Assembly (NCBI GenBank): GCA_937920515.1
Contig: CALEUG010000029.1
Location: 1 to 42,527 of the forward strand
Source of the DNA: an uncultured bacterium
GTDB lineage: Bacteria > Acidobacteriota > Aminicenantia > Aminicenantales > Saccharicenantaceae
Direction of reading: 5' to 3'
Length of the DNA stretch: 42,527 nt
The notes beneath the pieces were generated by a model that had not been told where the DNA came from, did not search any database, and was given only the letters and a program-made list of their open reading frames with translations. Below, in pieces: positions 1 through 7,793 of this stretch. How positions within the stretch are numbered: position 1 is the stretch's first letter; each line of letters starts with the position of its first letter. The translations under genes were made by a program, and so were the position numbers.

Positions 1-27
1 TTGACTGTAGCGAAGATATAGTATAAA

Positions 28-378
28 GTAGGAATGAAGACCTCGTTTTAGAAGGGATTGCGACAAATGGAAATAATAACAATAATTCTCCTGCTCATGG
101 TGATATTTGGCAAAATTGGCAGGAGATTAAAGTTCAGGCAACGGAAGAAGACGAAATCGTCTTCTTCCTTGACGCCCTAATCAACGACACAAACCAAGTA
201 GGAATTAAGACCTCGTTTTAGAAGGGATTGCGACTTGATTACTTCTCGGGGTACGTAGACCCCGAGTTTCGTAGGAATGAAGACCTCGTTTTAGAAGGGA
301 TTGCGACAACCCTGCGATGGTGGAAACAGAAAGTTTTTCCCGTAGGAATGAAGACCTCGTTTTAGAAGGGATTGCGAC
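28..378. CRISPR. CRISPR array end, four 37-nt repeats
   Basis: Repeats lie at 28-64, 198-234, 271-307 and 342-378. Each starts GTAGGAATGAAGACC and ends AGGGATTGCGAC; the copy at 198 has one change (GAATT for GAATG). Intervals are 133 bp (65-197), 36 bp (235-270) and 34 bp (308-341). Bases 1-27 are probably part of another spacer, so the array likely continues left of the window. The repeat is nearly unstructured and its last eight bases ATTGCGAC resemble the 5' tag ATTGAAAC of many type I and III arrays, which would make the plus strand the crRNA sense and place the leader off-window to the left. This orientation is inference. No cas gene is seen to the right. Confidence 0.95.
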
Positions 379-537
379 CTTCCAGTCCAGGGGCGTCTTG
401 AAGATAGATCTGCAATTTATTTTTTAATTTTTTTTCGTATTAATATTCCTTCTTAATTACAGGGAAAAAATTTTTCTGCTGACAATAATGTAAAAAACAG
501 GTAAACTAACCAGGTTTATTAAAAGGGGGGGAACAAA

Positions 538-813
538 ATGACAAAGGATATTGTCAGGGCTTTTTCGCTGATAGGCAACGACCTGCTGGGCTGTGAAGAG
601 GTAAGAGTTTTTGCTGTGATGGGCATTAAAAATGGAGTGAAGGTATTCGATAAAAGACTGCAAGACTACGATTGGGCCACTACACTTGCTCTTTTGTTAG
701 ATATGAAGAACGAGTATGACGAGGTTATTTTCGGATGGGAAACAGATATCTACCATCCTCTAAACCCCATCCAGGCAATTTACATTAATGACCTTCTTGA
801 CTGGCCTTTTTAA
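538..813 (+). CDS. hypothetical protein, 91 aa, next to CRISPR array
   Basis: I do not recognise this small protein. It begins MTKDIVRAFSLIGNDLL and ends NDLLDWPF, with no signal peptide or membrane helix, is slightly acidic, and has an aromatic-rich middle (DYDWATTLALLLDM, FGWETDIYHP). A strong purine-rich ribosome binding site (AAAAGGGGGGGGAA) sits just before the ATG, and the gene follows an AT-rich stretch (400-500) beside the CRISPR array. It stands alone, with no partner gene before the next minus-strand gene. It could be a CRISPR-neighbourhood accessory gene or an unrelated orphan. The ribosome binding site and the protein-like composition are the only support. Confidence 0.55.
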   Translation: MTKDIVRAFSLIGNDLLGCEEVRVFAVMGIKNGVKVFDKRLQDYDWATTLALLLDMKNEYDEVIFGWETDIYHPLNPIQAIYINDLLDWPF

Positions 814-1227
814 CCCTTGCGCCCCGTCTTATCCTCTATTAAAACCGGCAAGAACAGAAATTTAGACTCCGATATGTAGCAAATTGCGAACTATTTTGTA
901 CACTAGCGCGAACTGACGATGATTCTATCTTCAGACACTTCTAATGCATAAAAATGTTCGCGATTTGCCAAAGGAGCGGAGCTATCGTAATATCTCCTCT
1001 GATAGACTTAATACCTGAGAAAGCAGGTATTTACTTTCGATGGCCTGGTTATAGGAGATTGCTGGAAAAATTGCTAACATGATTTATGATGGTAGCTCTG
1101 CTTAAGGCGATGCTGGAGTGGATGGCGGAAAAGCCGATGCGGGTTGAGGCCAGGCCTAAGATAAGAGCTATTATAACAGCACACTTAACTCCCTGCAGGA
1201 AGAAAAAAATCAAAGCCTGTACTGAAC
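814..1227. other. intergenic region with IS-end-like repeats
   Basis: No convincing gene. A pair of diverged inverted repeats lies at 877-970 (listed separately). A 54-codon plus-strand open frame from ATG 1089 (MVALLKAMLEWMAEKPMRVE...) reaches into the end of the HEAT gene at 1253; it lacks a clear ribosome binding site and may be chance or the tail of a decayed gene. Confidence 0.5.
877..970. repeat. imperfect 15-bp inverted repeat, possible IS remnant
   Basis: TAGCAAATTGCGAAC (877-891) and GTTCGCGATTTGCCA (956-970) are inverted copies matching at 13 of 15 positions. A further GCGCGAACT copy lies near 906. Terminal inverted repeats with nearby internal copies are typical of insertion-sequence ends, but no transposase reading frame fits between them, so at most this is a remnant. 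Confidence 0.35.
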
Positions 1228-3528
1228 TTAAGTTCTTTTTATTCTGGATTTAAGTTTTTCAGCGGCAGCACGGGCTTCGGGGCCAACTTCAGGGTCATTG
1301 ACCAGAGCCTGGCAGAACTCCAGGGCCGGCCTGGTCGGAAAATCAGGGAAAACCGAAAGAACCAGCTTTTTCTCTTCAGCCCTCGGGCAGAGCGCATAAA
1401 TTTCTTTAAGGGATTCAAACACGGCTTCAGGTTTACGATATCTCTCGGAGGCGGTCAGCCTGACCAGGCCCCTGATGGCCAGGACCTTTTCTTTAACACC
1501 AGAGGAAGTCTTGACGATCTCCATCAGGTCATCACGGGCTTCAACTTCCGGCCAGTCAGAAAGGGCCCTTATAGCCGCTTCTTTTACGGTGGCATTCTGA
1601 GCGTTGATATAACTTCTGATAAGCGGAAGCGAATTCCTTTCTCCAATTTTCCCGATTATCCCTATCAGCAGGGCCTGCCGGGCCGGGTCGGATTCTTTTC
1701 CCAGGAGATTGCGAAAATAGGCAGAACGTGTTTCAGGCCGGGCACTCTGCCGGGCCCAGGCCGCCATTATTCCGGCCAGTTCTTCCCGGAATGCCTCGTC
1801 TCCGGTCTTAAAAGCTACCCGCAGCAGTTCCTCCACCAGCCCTATATCACCAAAAGCCCTGAGCCCGCGTGAAACCAGTGCCGGGTCAGCCAAAGGATTG
1901 GCCGCTTCATTCAGGAAATATTCCCTGGCTTCCCTGATATTTCTCTCGCAGGCGGCCAGCAGAAGCTCGTTGCGAAGCGATTGTTCTGGTCCGGCAGCCA
2001 GGAGCTCCAGAATTTTATCATCAACCGATTTTCCCCTCAGAGCCAGCAGACTTTCCCGGGCCGCGCTTTTTTCTTTACCCCGGGATGAAGCAGCCTTTTG
2101 CGCCAGCAATTCCACCACCGAGCTATCACCCGCCCTGCCCAGGCTGCGTATGGCTTCGGTTCTGACCCGGACCGAAGTTGATTTCGCTACCTGGTTCATC
2201 AGAAATTCCTTAACCGGGACTGCAGGAAAACTGGAGAGTGCCGCGGCCACCTGAACCTGGAAATCCTCTGAACCGCCGGCCAGCAAAGGCAGGAACGAAG
2301 TTATTTCCTGCTCTGATACCAGCCCGGGCATGAGCAACAGGGCAGCCTGCCGGGCCGTTTCGTCCTTGCTCTTCAGGGCTACCTGCAATTGAGTTTTTGA
2401 AACATCGCCAGCAGCCAGAATTTTAACCCGCCAGGCAGCCAATCTTTCATCAGGATTTAACTTTGACTTAAGGAGCAGGTCGGAAATAGATGCCGCCTTT
2501 TCTTTTTTTCCACTTTCGACCTCTCTGCCCGCAATTCTCAGGAGAGCATCAACAGCCCTCAACCGCAGGTTTTCATCGCCTGATTTGAGGTAGCTCGATA
2601 AGATCCGAGTGGCCTTTTCGCCGCCGATGTTGCCCAGGGCTTCAATCGCGTTGTTAACAACCTGAGATTGGGGATTTCTTTCCAGAAGCTTTTCCAGATG
2701 AGGAACAGCTGCTTCCACCCTTCTGTGTCCGAGGCTACTGATGATACCAGGCAAAACTTCAGCCGGGGCTTTTGCCACAGCCTCAATCAGAGCTTTATCA
2801 GCTTCTTCCCCTGGAATTCTTTCCAGCACAAAGCGGGCCGGGTCTGATTTCTCCGGCTCAAGCAGCCGGGAAGCCAGAACCCTGGCTGCTTCCGGACCAG
2901 CTATCCAGCTCAACGGTTTGCTGACAGCAATTCTGGCCTCGCGGCTGACATCATCTGTAAAAAACTGAAGAAGTCTTTTCTCGGCCTGCAGCTTGAGTTC
3001 TGGATTATCTTTCAGGCTAAAGATAAGTCTTTCCAGCTCGAGGGCCGGTCCTTCACCCTGGCTGTGGTCGAATTTTTCGAGAGTTTTTAAGACCTGTTCC
3101 AGCCGGGCCAGCTGATCAGCGGCCACAACAACCTTAAGGCCTGAAGTGCCGGAAAAAGAAGGCGAAGGAAAGAAGCAGAGCAACGAGATAAAGATAAAAA
3201 ACAGGAAGGAAAGGAAGATGGGCCGGGCGACGGCCTGTGCCCTTCCCGAACGACAGGAACTCTTTCTTGACCGGAACCCCTGGCGGTTTCCGGCTTCACA
3301 ACCTTTCTTGCCCTCCTGGAGCGAGCGCTCAGAATGACAGAGGTTAAGTCGTGTTTCCTGGCTGGTTTTAAGATAAGGGCCATTAATATATGAATGATTA
3401 TTCATATATTGTCCCTGATAAATAGCCTCCCGATGAAGGGCTTTTTTGTTTTTTATTTTCCGGCGAATTTTTTCGTCTGGAATGTTTTTCATGGCGCCTG
3501 CTCCACAGGTTTTATTTCTCGTTTTCAT
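1228..3528 (-). CDS. HEAT-repeat protein, membrane-anchored or exported
   Basis: The C-terminal 600 residues form a run of about 15-18 alpha-helical HEAT/PBS-lyase-like repeats (for example HLEKLLERNPQSQVVNNAIE and ALGNIGGEKATRILSSYLKS), which usually act as protein-binding scaffolds. A hydrophobic helix at about residues 104-122 (PIFLSFLFFIFISLLCFF), followed by PSPSFSG, looks like a signal or anchor, so the repeat domain is probably periplasmic. The first 100 residues are basic, poorly ordered and partly encoded by a dispersed DNA repeat (CHSERS at residues 64-69). The ATG at 3528 has a GGAG six bases upstream and starts 4 bp after the oxidoreductase stop, so the two are probably cotranscribed. 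A second start at 3492 also has a GGAG. No start codon lies close to the hydrophobic helix, so the long N-terminus may be real. Confidence 0.75.
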   Translation of the reverse strand: MKTRNKTCGAGAMKNIPDEKIRRKIKNKKALHREAIYQGQYMNNHSYINGPYLKTSQETRLNLCHSERSLQEGKKGCEAGNRQGFRSRKSSCRSGRAQAVARPIFLSFLFFIFISLLCFFPSPSFSGTSGLKVVVAADQLARLEQVLKTLEKFDHSQGEGPALELERLIFSLKDNPELKLQAEKRLLQFFTDDVSREARIAVSKPLSWIAGPEAARVLASRLLEPEKSDPARFVLERIPGEEADKALIEAVAKAPAEVLPGIISSLGHRRVEAAVPHLEKLLERNPQSQVVNNAIEALGNIGGEKATRILSSYLKSGDENLRLRAVDALLRIAGREVESGKKEKAASISDLLLKSKLNPDERLAAWRVKILAAGDVSKTQLQVALKSKDETARQAALLLMPGLVSEQEITSFLPLLAGGSEDFQVQVAAALSSFPAVPVKEFLMNQVAKSTSVRVRTEAIRSLGRAGDSSVVELLAQKAASSRGKEKSAARESLLALRGKSVDDKILELLAAGPEQSLRNELLLAACERNIREAREYFLNEAANPLADPALVSRGLRAFGDIGLVEELLRVAFKTGDEAFREELAGIMAAWARQSARPETRSAYFRNLLGKESDPARQALLIGIIGKIGERNSLPLIRSYINAQNATVKEAAIRALSDWPEVEARDDLMEIVKTSSGVKEKVLAIRGLVRLTASERYRKPEAVFESLKEIYALCPRAEEKKLVLSVFPDFPTRPALEFCQALVNDPEVGPEARAAAEKLKSRIKRT
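3215..3345 (-). repeat. dispersed repeat element inside the HEAT gene 5' part
   Basis: On the minus strand this reads CTCTGTCATTCTGAGCG at its start (about 3343-3327) and runs on to the CGTTCGGGAAGGGCACAGGC segment near 3230. TCATTCTGAGCG, translated as CHSERS, is a motif I know from intergenic repetitive DNA in many bacterial genomes. Here it lies in frame inside a gene. Only one copy is in the window, so the boundaries are approximate. Confidence 0.45.
3386..3412. promoter_or_regulatory. operator-like palindrome ATATATGAA-N6-TTCATAT
   Basis: The core AATATATGAAT-GATT-ATTCATATATT (3385-3410) is a perfect 11-bp inverted repeat. A 27-bp segment, ATATATGAA-N6-TTCATAT-R-TTGT, recurs at 42417-42443 with 21 of 27 matches. 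The pattern resembles ArsR/SmtB-family operators. It falls within the 5' coding part of the HEAT gene, so it could also be chance or part of the adjacent repeat. Confidence 0.4.
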
Positions 3529-3532
3529 TCCT

Positions 3533-4858
3533 TCACTCCGGCAGGACCCAGGGGCTGCGGTAAGCGCGGCTCAGCAGCCGTTCCGCTTCAGGGTCCCCAA
3601 TGATTTTCTCGTTAGCCGGGTCCCACTTAATTTTCCGGCCCACCGTCATTGAAATAATGGCCAGGTGGCCAACGCTGGCCGAGCGATGAGCCACCTCGGC
3701 CGGAGTTATAGTTTCGCCGCGGCTTCGCACGCAATCCAGGAAATTCTGGTAGTGGTCGCGGCTCTTGTAAAGCCTGATTTCCTCAGGACCGATGACCTCG
3801 TTTTTGAGCGAGGCCGGCTCGGTTTCAAACTGGCCGCGGTCAACCCAGATCCAGCCTTTTTCGCCTATCCATTTGGTTCCGCTCCAGATCTGAGGATAAC
3901 CGCCGGCCACAATCATCGGAGTGCCGTCGGCGTATTTAGCCTCAACCCAGTAGCGCAGCGGGCTGTTGTAAACACCACCCTGCGGGTATTCACCGCGGGC
4001 TTCAATCTCCACCGGGCCGGTACGGTCCCAGCCCATGCCCCAGTGAGCTATGTCAACGTGATGCCCGACCCAGTCCAGGAGCTGGCCGCCGCCAAAATCC
4101 ATATTCCAGCGCCAGTTCATATGCACCCGGGACTTGCAGTAGGGCCAGTAGGGCGCCGGGCCAAGCCACATTTCATAATCAAGTTCCGGCGGCGGGGGCT
4201 CAATCTTATCCTGGCCGAAGGTGCCGGCAAAGTCATGATGGCCTTCGGGCAGGCCGACCTCGATTCGAATTATCTTTCCGAGGCGGCCGTTGCGCACCAG
4301 CTCAGCCGCCCGATGGAAATTCTCGACCGAGCGCTGCCAGCTCCCGGTCTGCCAGACCCGGCCGTAGCGTTCTATGGCCCGGCATAGCACCCGGCCCTCA
4401 GCCAGGCTGTGGGTCAGAGGCTTCTCTCCGTAAATATCATAGCCGGCCCGGGCGGCGCTAATCGAAAGGATAGCATGCCAGTGGTCGGGCACGGCTATTG
4501 ACACCGCGTCTATATCCTTTCTCAAGAAAAGCTCCCTGAAATCGGTATAAGGCCGGCAATCCCTGTTTCCGTACTTTTTGTCAACTATCTCCTTGGCCCT
4601 GGCCAAATGATTCTTATCCAGGTCGCAAACCGCCACCCACTGCACTTCATCCTTGCTCAGGAAAGCTTCCATGTTGGGAATGCCCATCATGCCGAAGCCT
4701 ATGCCGGCCATGACTATCCGGCTGGAAGGAGCCGGCCGCTTCCCCTGGCCGAAGACCGAAGCCGGAACTATGGTGGGAAACCCCAGCCCCACCACTGCTG
4801 CCACCGAGGCTGTTTTCAAAAAATCCCTTCGAGACAATTGCTTTTTGCTATTGCTCAT
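3533..4858 (-). CDS. Tat-exported Gfo/Idh/MocA family oxidoreductase
   Basis: A 441-residue protein with a twin-arginine signal, SRRDFLKTASVAAVVGLGF (residues 9-27), then an N-terminal Rossmann domain (IVMAGIGFGMMGIPNMEAF, near 47-65) and the family motif GEKPLTHSLAEGR with the conserved EKP Lys in the NAD(P)-binding fold. The DHWHA motif and the C-terminal beta-sheet half (GGGQLLDWVGHHVDIAHWGM) are typical of the Gfo/Idh/MocA family, which oxidises or reduces sugar and polyol hydroxyls. Tat export suggests folding with bound cofactor before reaching the periplasm. The start has a GAGG seven bases upstream. It is followed after 4 bp by the HEAT gene. The substrate is unknown. Confidence 0.9.
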   Translation of the reverse strand: MSNSKKQLSRRDFLKTASVAAVVGLGFPTIVPASVFGQGKRPAPSSRIVMAGIGFGMMGIPNMEAFLSKDEVQWVAVCDLDKNHLARAKEIVDKKYGNRDCRPYTDFRELFLRKDIDAVSIAVPDHWHAILSISAARAGYDIYGEKPLTHSLAEGRVLCRAIERYGRVWQTGSWQRSVENFHRAAELVRNGRLGKIIRIEVGLPEGHHDFAGTFGQDKIEPPPPELDYEMWLGPAPYWPYCKSRVHMNWRWNMDFGGGQLLDWVGHHVDIAHWGMGWDRTGPVEIEARGEYPQGGVYNSPLRYWVEAKYADGTPMIVAGGYPQIWSGTKWIGEKGWIWVDRGQFETEPASLKNEVIGPEEIRLYKSRDHYQNFLDCVRSRGETITPAEVAHRSASVGHLAIISMTVGRKIKWDPANEKIIGDPEAERLLSRAYRSPWVLPE

Positions 4859-5130
4859 GTTACAACCTCATTCCTTCCAGGACTTATTACATTTCTATCC
4901 ATTTCTTTTTAAACCATCTCCGCGGGGAAATCAAAACAAATTTTGATAAGATATTTTTCCCGTCCAATTATTTACTGCCTTAAAAAATAAAAGCCTGGCC
5001 CGCCGTCAATCGCAGCTGGCTTTTTTTCAGGCAGCCGGCCCGGGAACCAGGGGCAGGTCTCCCCTATCCTGCGGCCATTTGCCTTCCCCCTGAGTTTTCT
5101 ATCACCTTGATCCTAAATTATTATCAATTG

Positions 5131-5159
5131 TTGCCATCTCCTTTTAGTTGTGGTAGTAA
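5131..5159 (+). promoter_or_regulatory. possible promoter of the cytochrome operon
   Basis: TTGCCA (5131-5136), a 17-bp spacer, then TAGTAA (5154-5159). The predicted start lies only about 15 bases before the coding start, so the leader would be short. The rest of the gap 4859-5180 is noncoding, with a weak AAAGCC/GGCTTT stem near 4990-5028 that could stop transcription. Confidence 0.3.
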
Positions 5160-5180
5160 TGGAAATATCAGGAGGGAGTG

Positions 5181-6551
5181 ATGAGTCACTTTAGCAGATG
5201 GTTAGCCATAGTTTTCCCGCTGGTCCTGGCCGTATCTCTTGGCCTGATCACTTCCAGCAGCCTGCAAAAAGCAGGCGATGAGGCCCTGGGCACCAGGAAA
5301 TACAGCGACTACCAGACTCCAGCCTTCTGCGGAACCCAGTGCCACAACGACATCTACCAGCAGTGGAAACAGTCCATGATGTCCCGGGCCTACACCCACC
5401 ACTGGGATGAGATTGAATACTTCAAGCTGGCCGTGCCTCACGCCGAGAAAGACCAGATGGTAGCCGGAGTCAAGGCTGGCTGTAACGGTTGTCATACTCC
5501 GCTGGCCTTCCTGGCCGGCGATGTGCCCCCGCCGCTTCCTTCAAAGAACAGCCGGGCCAACGAATCGGTTTCCTGCGAGCTCTGCCATACAGTAACCGGT
5601 TTTGCCGGTGATGTGCCTTACAACTTCAACTGGATTTCAGAGCCCGGGAAAACCAAGTACGGGCCCAGGGGCGGAACCATCTCTCCCGAACATAACACGG
5701 TAAAATCCGAATTCCTCAGGACGGCCGAGTTCTGTGGCACCTGCCATAACGAAAAGAGTCCCTACGGCATCTGGGTTAAATCCACTCACCTGGAGTGGAA
5801 AGAAGGGCCCTACGCTAAAGAAGGTGTCAGATGCCATGACTGCCACATGACCTATGCCCCGGGAAAAAGTGCCTCAATGGGAAAAAGCTATCCCGATGTC
5901 CGGCAGCACCTGTTCCACGGTGCTCATGACCCGGGCAAGGTTAAGGGCACAATAGAATTGCGCATCCATCCCGATATCAATGAAGCCGTTCCCGGCGATA
6001 AAGTCAGGTTCACCATCGCCCTCTTCAACCAGAAAACCGGCCACAAGTTTCCCACCGGCTCGGTTGAAGACCGCATCGTCTGGATGCACGTGGAAGCAGT
6101 CGATGCTAAAGGCAATCGCTATCACCTTCCGGTCGATAAAAAGGGCTTTGAGGGCGAGGAGTATACCATTGCGGCCGATACCCTGGCCTACCAGGATATG
6201 GGCATAGCCCTCGGCGACCCCGATTTCAAGGGCGTTCAGCGTGACGGGGTGCCGGTCGGCAACCGCATTTTCCGCATGGCTTACTTCGACCCACAGGGCC
6301 GGATGACCATCCAGCAGTGGAACACCAGTTCCCTGGGAGTCGATTACCGGATAGGGCCGCGTGAAACAAAAATAGAAACCTGCACTTTCAGAATTCCAGA
6401 TAACATTCCCCTTGGTCCGCTGGTCGTAACAGCCGTGCTGAATTACCAGAAGCTGGTCAAGCCGGTGGCTGACTTCCTGGGCGTTCCGGAAGAAGAATCG
6501 GAAATTATTGAGGTCAACCGCCATTCCACCACTATTAATATTGTAGATTAA
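5181..6551 (+). CDS. multiheme c-type cytochrome (c554-like)
   Basis: A 456-residue exported protein: the N-terminal helix WLAIVFPLVLAVSLGLITSS is a signal or anchor. Heme motifs are CGTQCH (about 50-55, with three residues between the cysteines), CNGCH (101-105), CELCH (132-136), CGTCH (185-189) and CHDCHM (218-222), giving four canonical and one CX3CH site. The first half resembles cytochrome c554-type multiheme domains; the C-terminal 230 residues are heme-free, beta-rich and contain NQKTGHKFPTGSVED, a segment seen in related multiheme proteins. GGAGGG at 5171-5176 best fits ATG 5181; a GTG at 5178 is too close to it. The barrel gene follows after 39 bp in the same direction, suggesting one electron-transfer unit. 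The electron donor and acceptor are not evident. Confidence 0.88.
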   Translation: MSHFSRWLAIVFPLVLAVSLGLITSSSLQKAGDEALGTRKYSDYQTPAFCGTQCHNDIYQQWKQSMMSRAYTHHWDEIEYFKLAVPHAEKDQMVAGVKAGCNGCHTPLAFLAGDVPPPLPSKNSRANESVSCELCHTVTGFAGDVPYNFNWISEPGKTKYGPRGGTISPEHNTVKSEFLRTAEFCGTCHNEKSPYGIWVKSTHLEWKEGPYAKEGVRCHDCHMTYAPGKSASMGKSYPDVRQHLFHGAHDPGKVKGTIELRIHPDINEAVPGDKVRFTIALFNQKTGHKFPTGSVEDRIVWMHVEAVDAKGNRYHLPVDKKGFEGEEYTIAADTLAYQDMGIALGDPDFKGVQRDGVPVGNRIFRMAYFDPQGRMTIQQWNTSSLGVDYRIGPRETKIETCTFRIPDNIPLGPLVVTAVLNYQKLVKPVADFLGVPEEESEIIEVNRHSTTINIVD

Positions 6552-6590
6552 AAGGATTATAATAGACCGGATATCCGGCTGGAGGTCACG

Positions 6591-7763
6591 ATGGGAAGAA
6601 AACTTAAAGTTGCCATTCTATCTGTATTCCTTCTGGCTTTCCTGGCATCCGAAGCTCTCGCCATTCCAGCTTTTGCCCGCAAGTACGGAATGAGCTGCAA
6701 GGTCTGCCATGCTCCCTTCCCCAAGCTGAAACCTTACGGCGACGAGTTTGCCGGAAATGGCTTTGTCATCAAGGATAAGGAAACACCGCGTTATTACGTA
6801 GATACCGGAGATGGACTGCTGTCGCTGTTGCGGGAACTGCCAATTGGTATCCGCTTCGAAGGCTTCCTCACCTTGAACAACGCTGGCAGCAAGAAGTCAG
6901 ATTTCACCACCCCTTTTATTATTAAGTTACTCTCCGGGGGAGAGATTGCCAAAAATATCTCCTACTACTTTTATTTCTTCTTCAGCGAGCGGGGTGAAGT
7001 GGCCGGACTGGAAGATGCCTTTATCATGCTAAATGACCTCTTCAAGACCGACCTGGATGTCTACATCGGGCAGTTCCAGGTCTCCGATCCGCTTTTCAAG
7101 AGAGAATTGCGCCTGACTTACGAAGATTACAGGATATACAGGGTCAGGGTAGGCCAGGCCAGGGCCAACCTAACTTACGACCGGGGAATTATGCTGACCT
7201 ACGGGCTGCCAACCGGAACCGATCTGACCTTTGAGGTGGTCAATGGCCTGGGACTGCTCCCGGGCGACGAGGTGGGCTCCTTCGATACAGATAAATACAA
7301 GAACTTCATGCTAAGGGCTTCCCAGGACCTGGCCAGGAATCTCCGGGTCGGGGCTTTTGGCTACTCCGGAAAGGAAAAGCAGGGAGACGCTGTCAACAGC
7401 CTGTGGATGCTGGGAGGCGATTTGACTCTGACCTCTCCCAAAATGGAACTCAACCTGCAGTACGTGGAACGTCGCGACAATAATCCATATTTTTATGTTC
7501 TTTTACCGGAGAAGGTGGCCACCAGAGGTGGTTTTGCCGAGTTGCTTTACTTCCCCCGGGGAGATGACTCCCGCTGGTATGCCGCCTGTTTATTCAACTG
7601 GGTCGATTCAGAGCAGCCGGACCTGAAATACACCTCGGCCGGGCTTCATTACGGTTATCTGCTGAGAAGAAACATTAGGGCCACCGTTGAAGGAACTTAC
7701 GTTTTCAAGAGCGACCTGCCGAAGCATTTCAGGCTGGGAGTGGGACTGATTACCGCCTACTAA
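6591..7763 (+). CDS. outer-membrane barrel with N-terminal heme motif
   Basis: A 390-residue protein with a clear signal peptide (VAILSVFLLAFLASEALA, cut near residue 24), followed directly by IPAFARKYGMSCKVCHAPFP with one CxxCH (Cys36, Cys39, His40). The remainder alternates hydrophobic and polar residues with many aromatic positions and ends in RLGVGLITAY, as expected of an outer-membrane beta-barrel. The IPAFARKYGMSC-x-x-CHxPFPKL opening is one I associate with cytochrome-like porins near multiheme cytochromes. A GGAGGT lies just before the start. It probably forms an operon with the upstream cytochrome and may carry electrons across or to the outer membrane, though this role is inferred from context. 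Confidence 0.8.
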   Translation: MGRKLKVAILSVFLLAFLASEALAIPAFARKYGMSCKVCHAPFPKLKPYGDEFAGNGFVIKDKETPRYYVDTGDGLLSLLRELPIGIRFEGFLTLNNAGSKKSDFTTPFIIKLLSGGEIAKNISYYFYFFFSERGEVAGLEDAFIMLNDLFKTDLDVYIGQFQVSDPLFKRELRLTYEDYRIYRVRVGQARANLTYDRGIMLTYGLPTGTDLTFEVVNGLGLLPGDEVGSFDTDKYKNFMLRASQDLARNLRVGAFGYSGKEKQGDAVNSLWMLGGDLTLTSPKMELNLQYVERRDNNPYFYVLLPEKVATRGGFAELLYFPRGDDSRWYAACLFNWVDSEQPDLKYTSAGLHYGYLLRRNIRATVEGTYVFKSDLPKHFRLGVGLITAY

Positions 7764-7793
7764 CGGGTCAGCAATTTTAGTGATTAACCAGGC

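Noticed and set aside
67-180. 37-codon ORF in the long CRISPR interval as a real gene
   Set aside because: It lies inside the array, has no ribosome site, and is better explained as captured foreign DNA.
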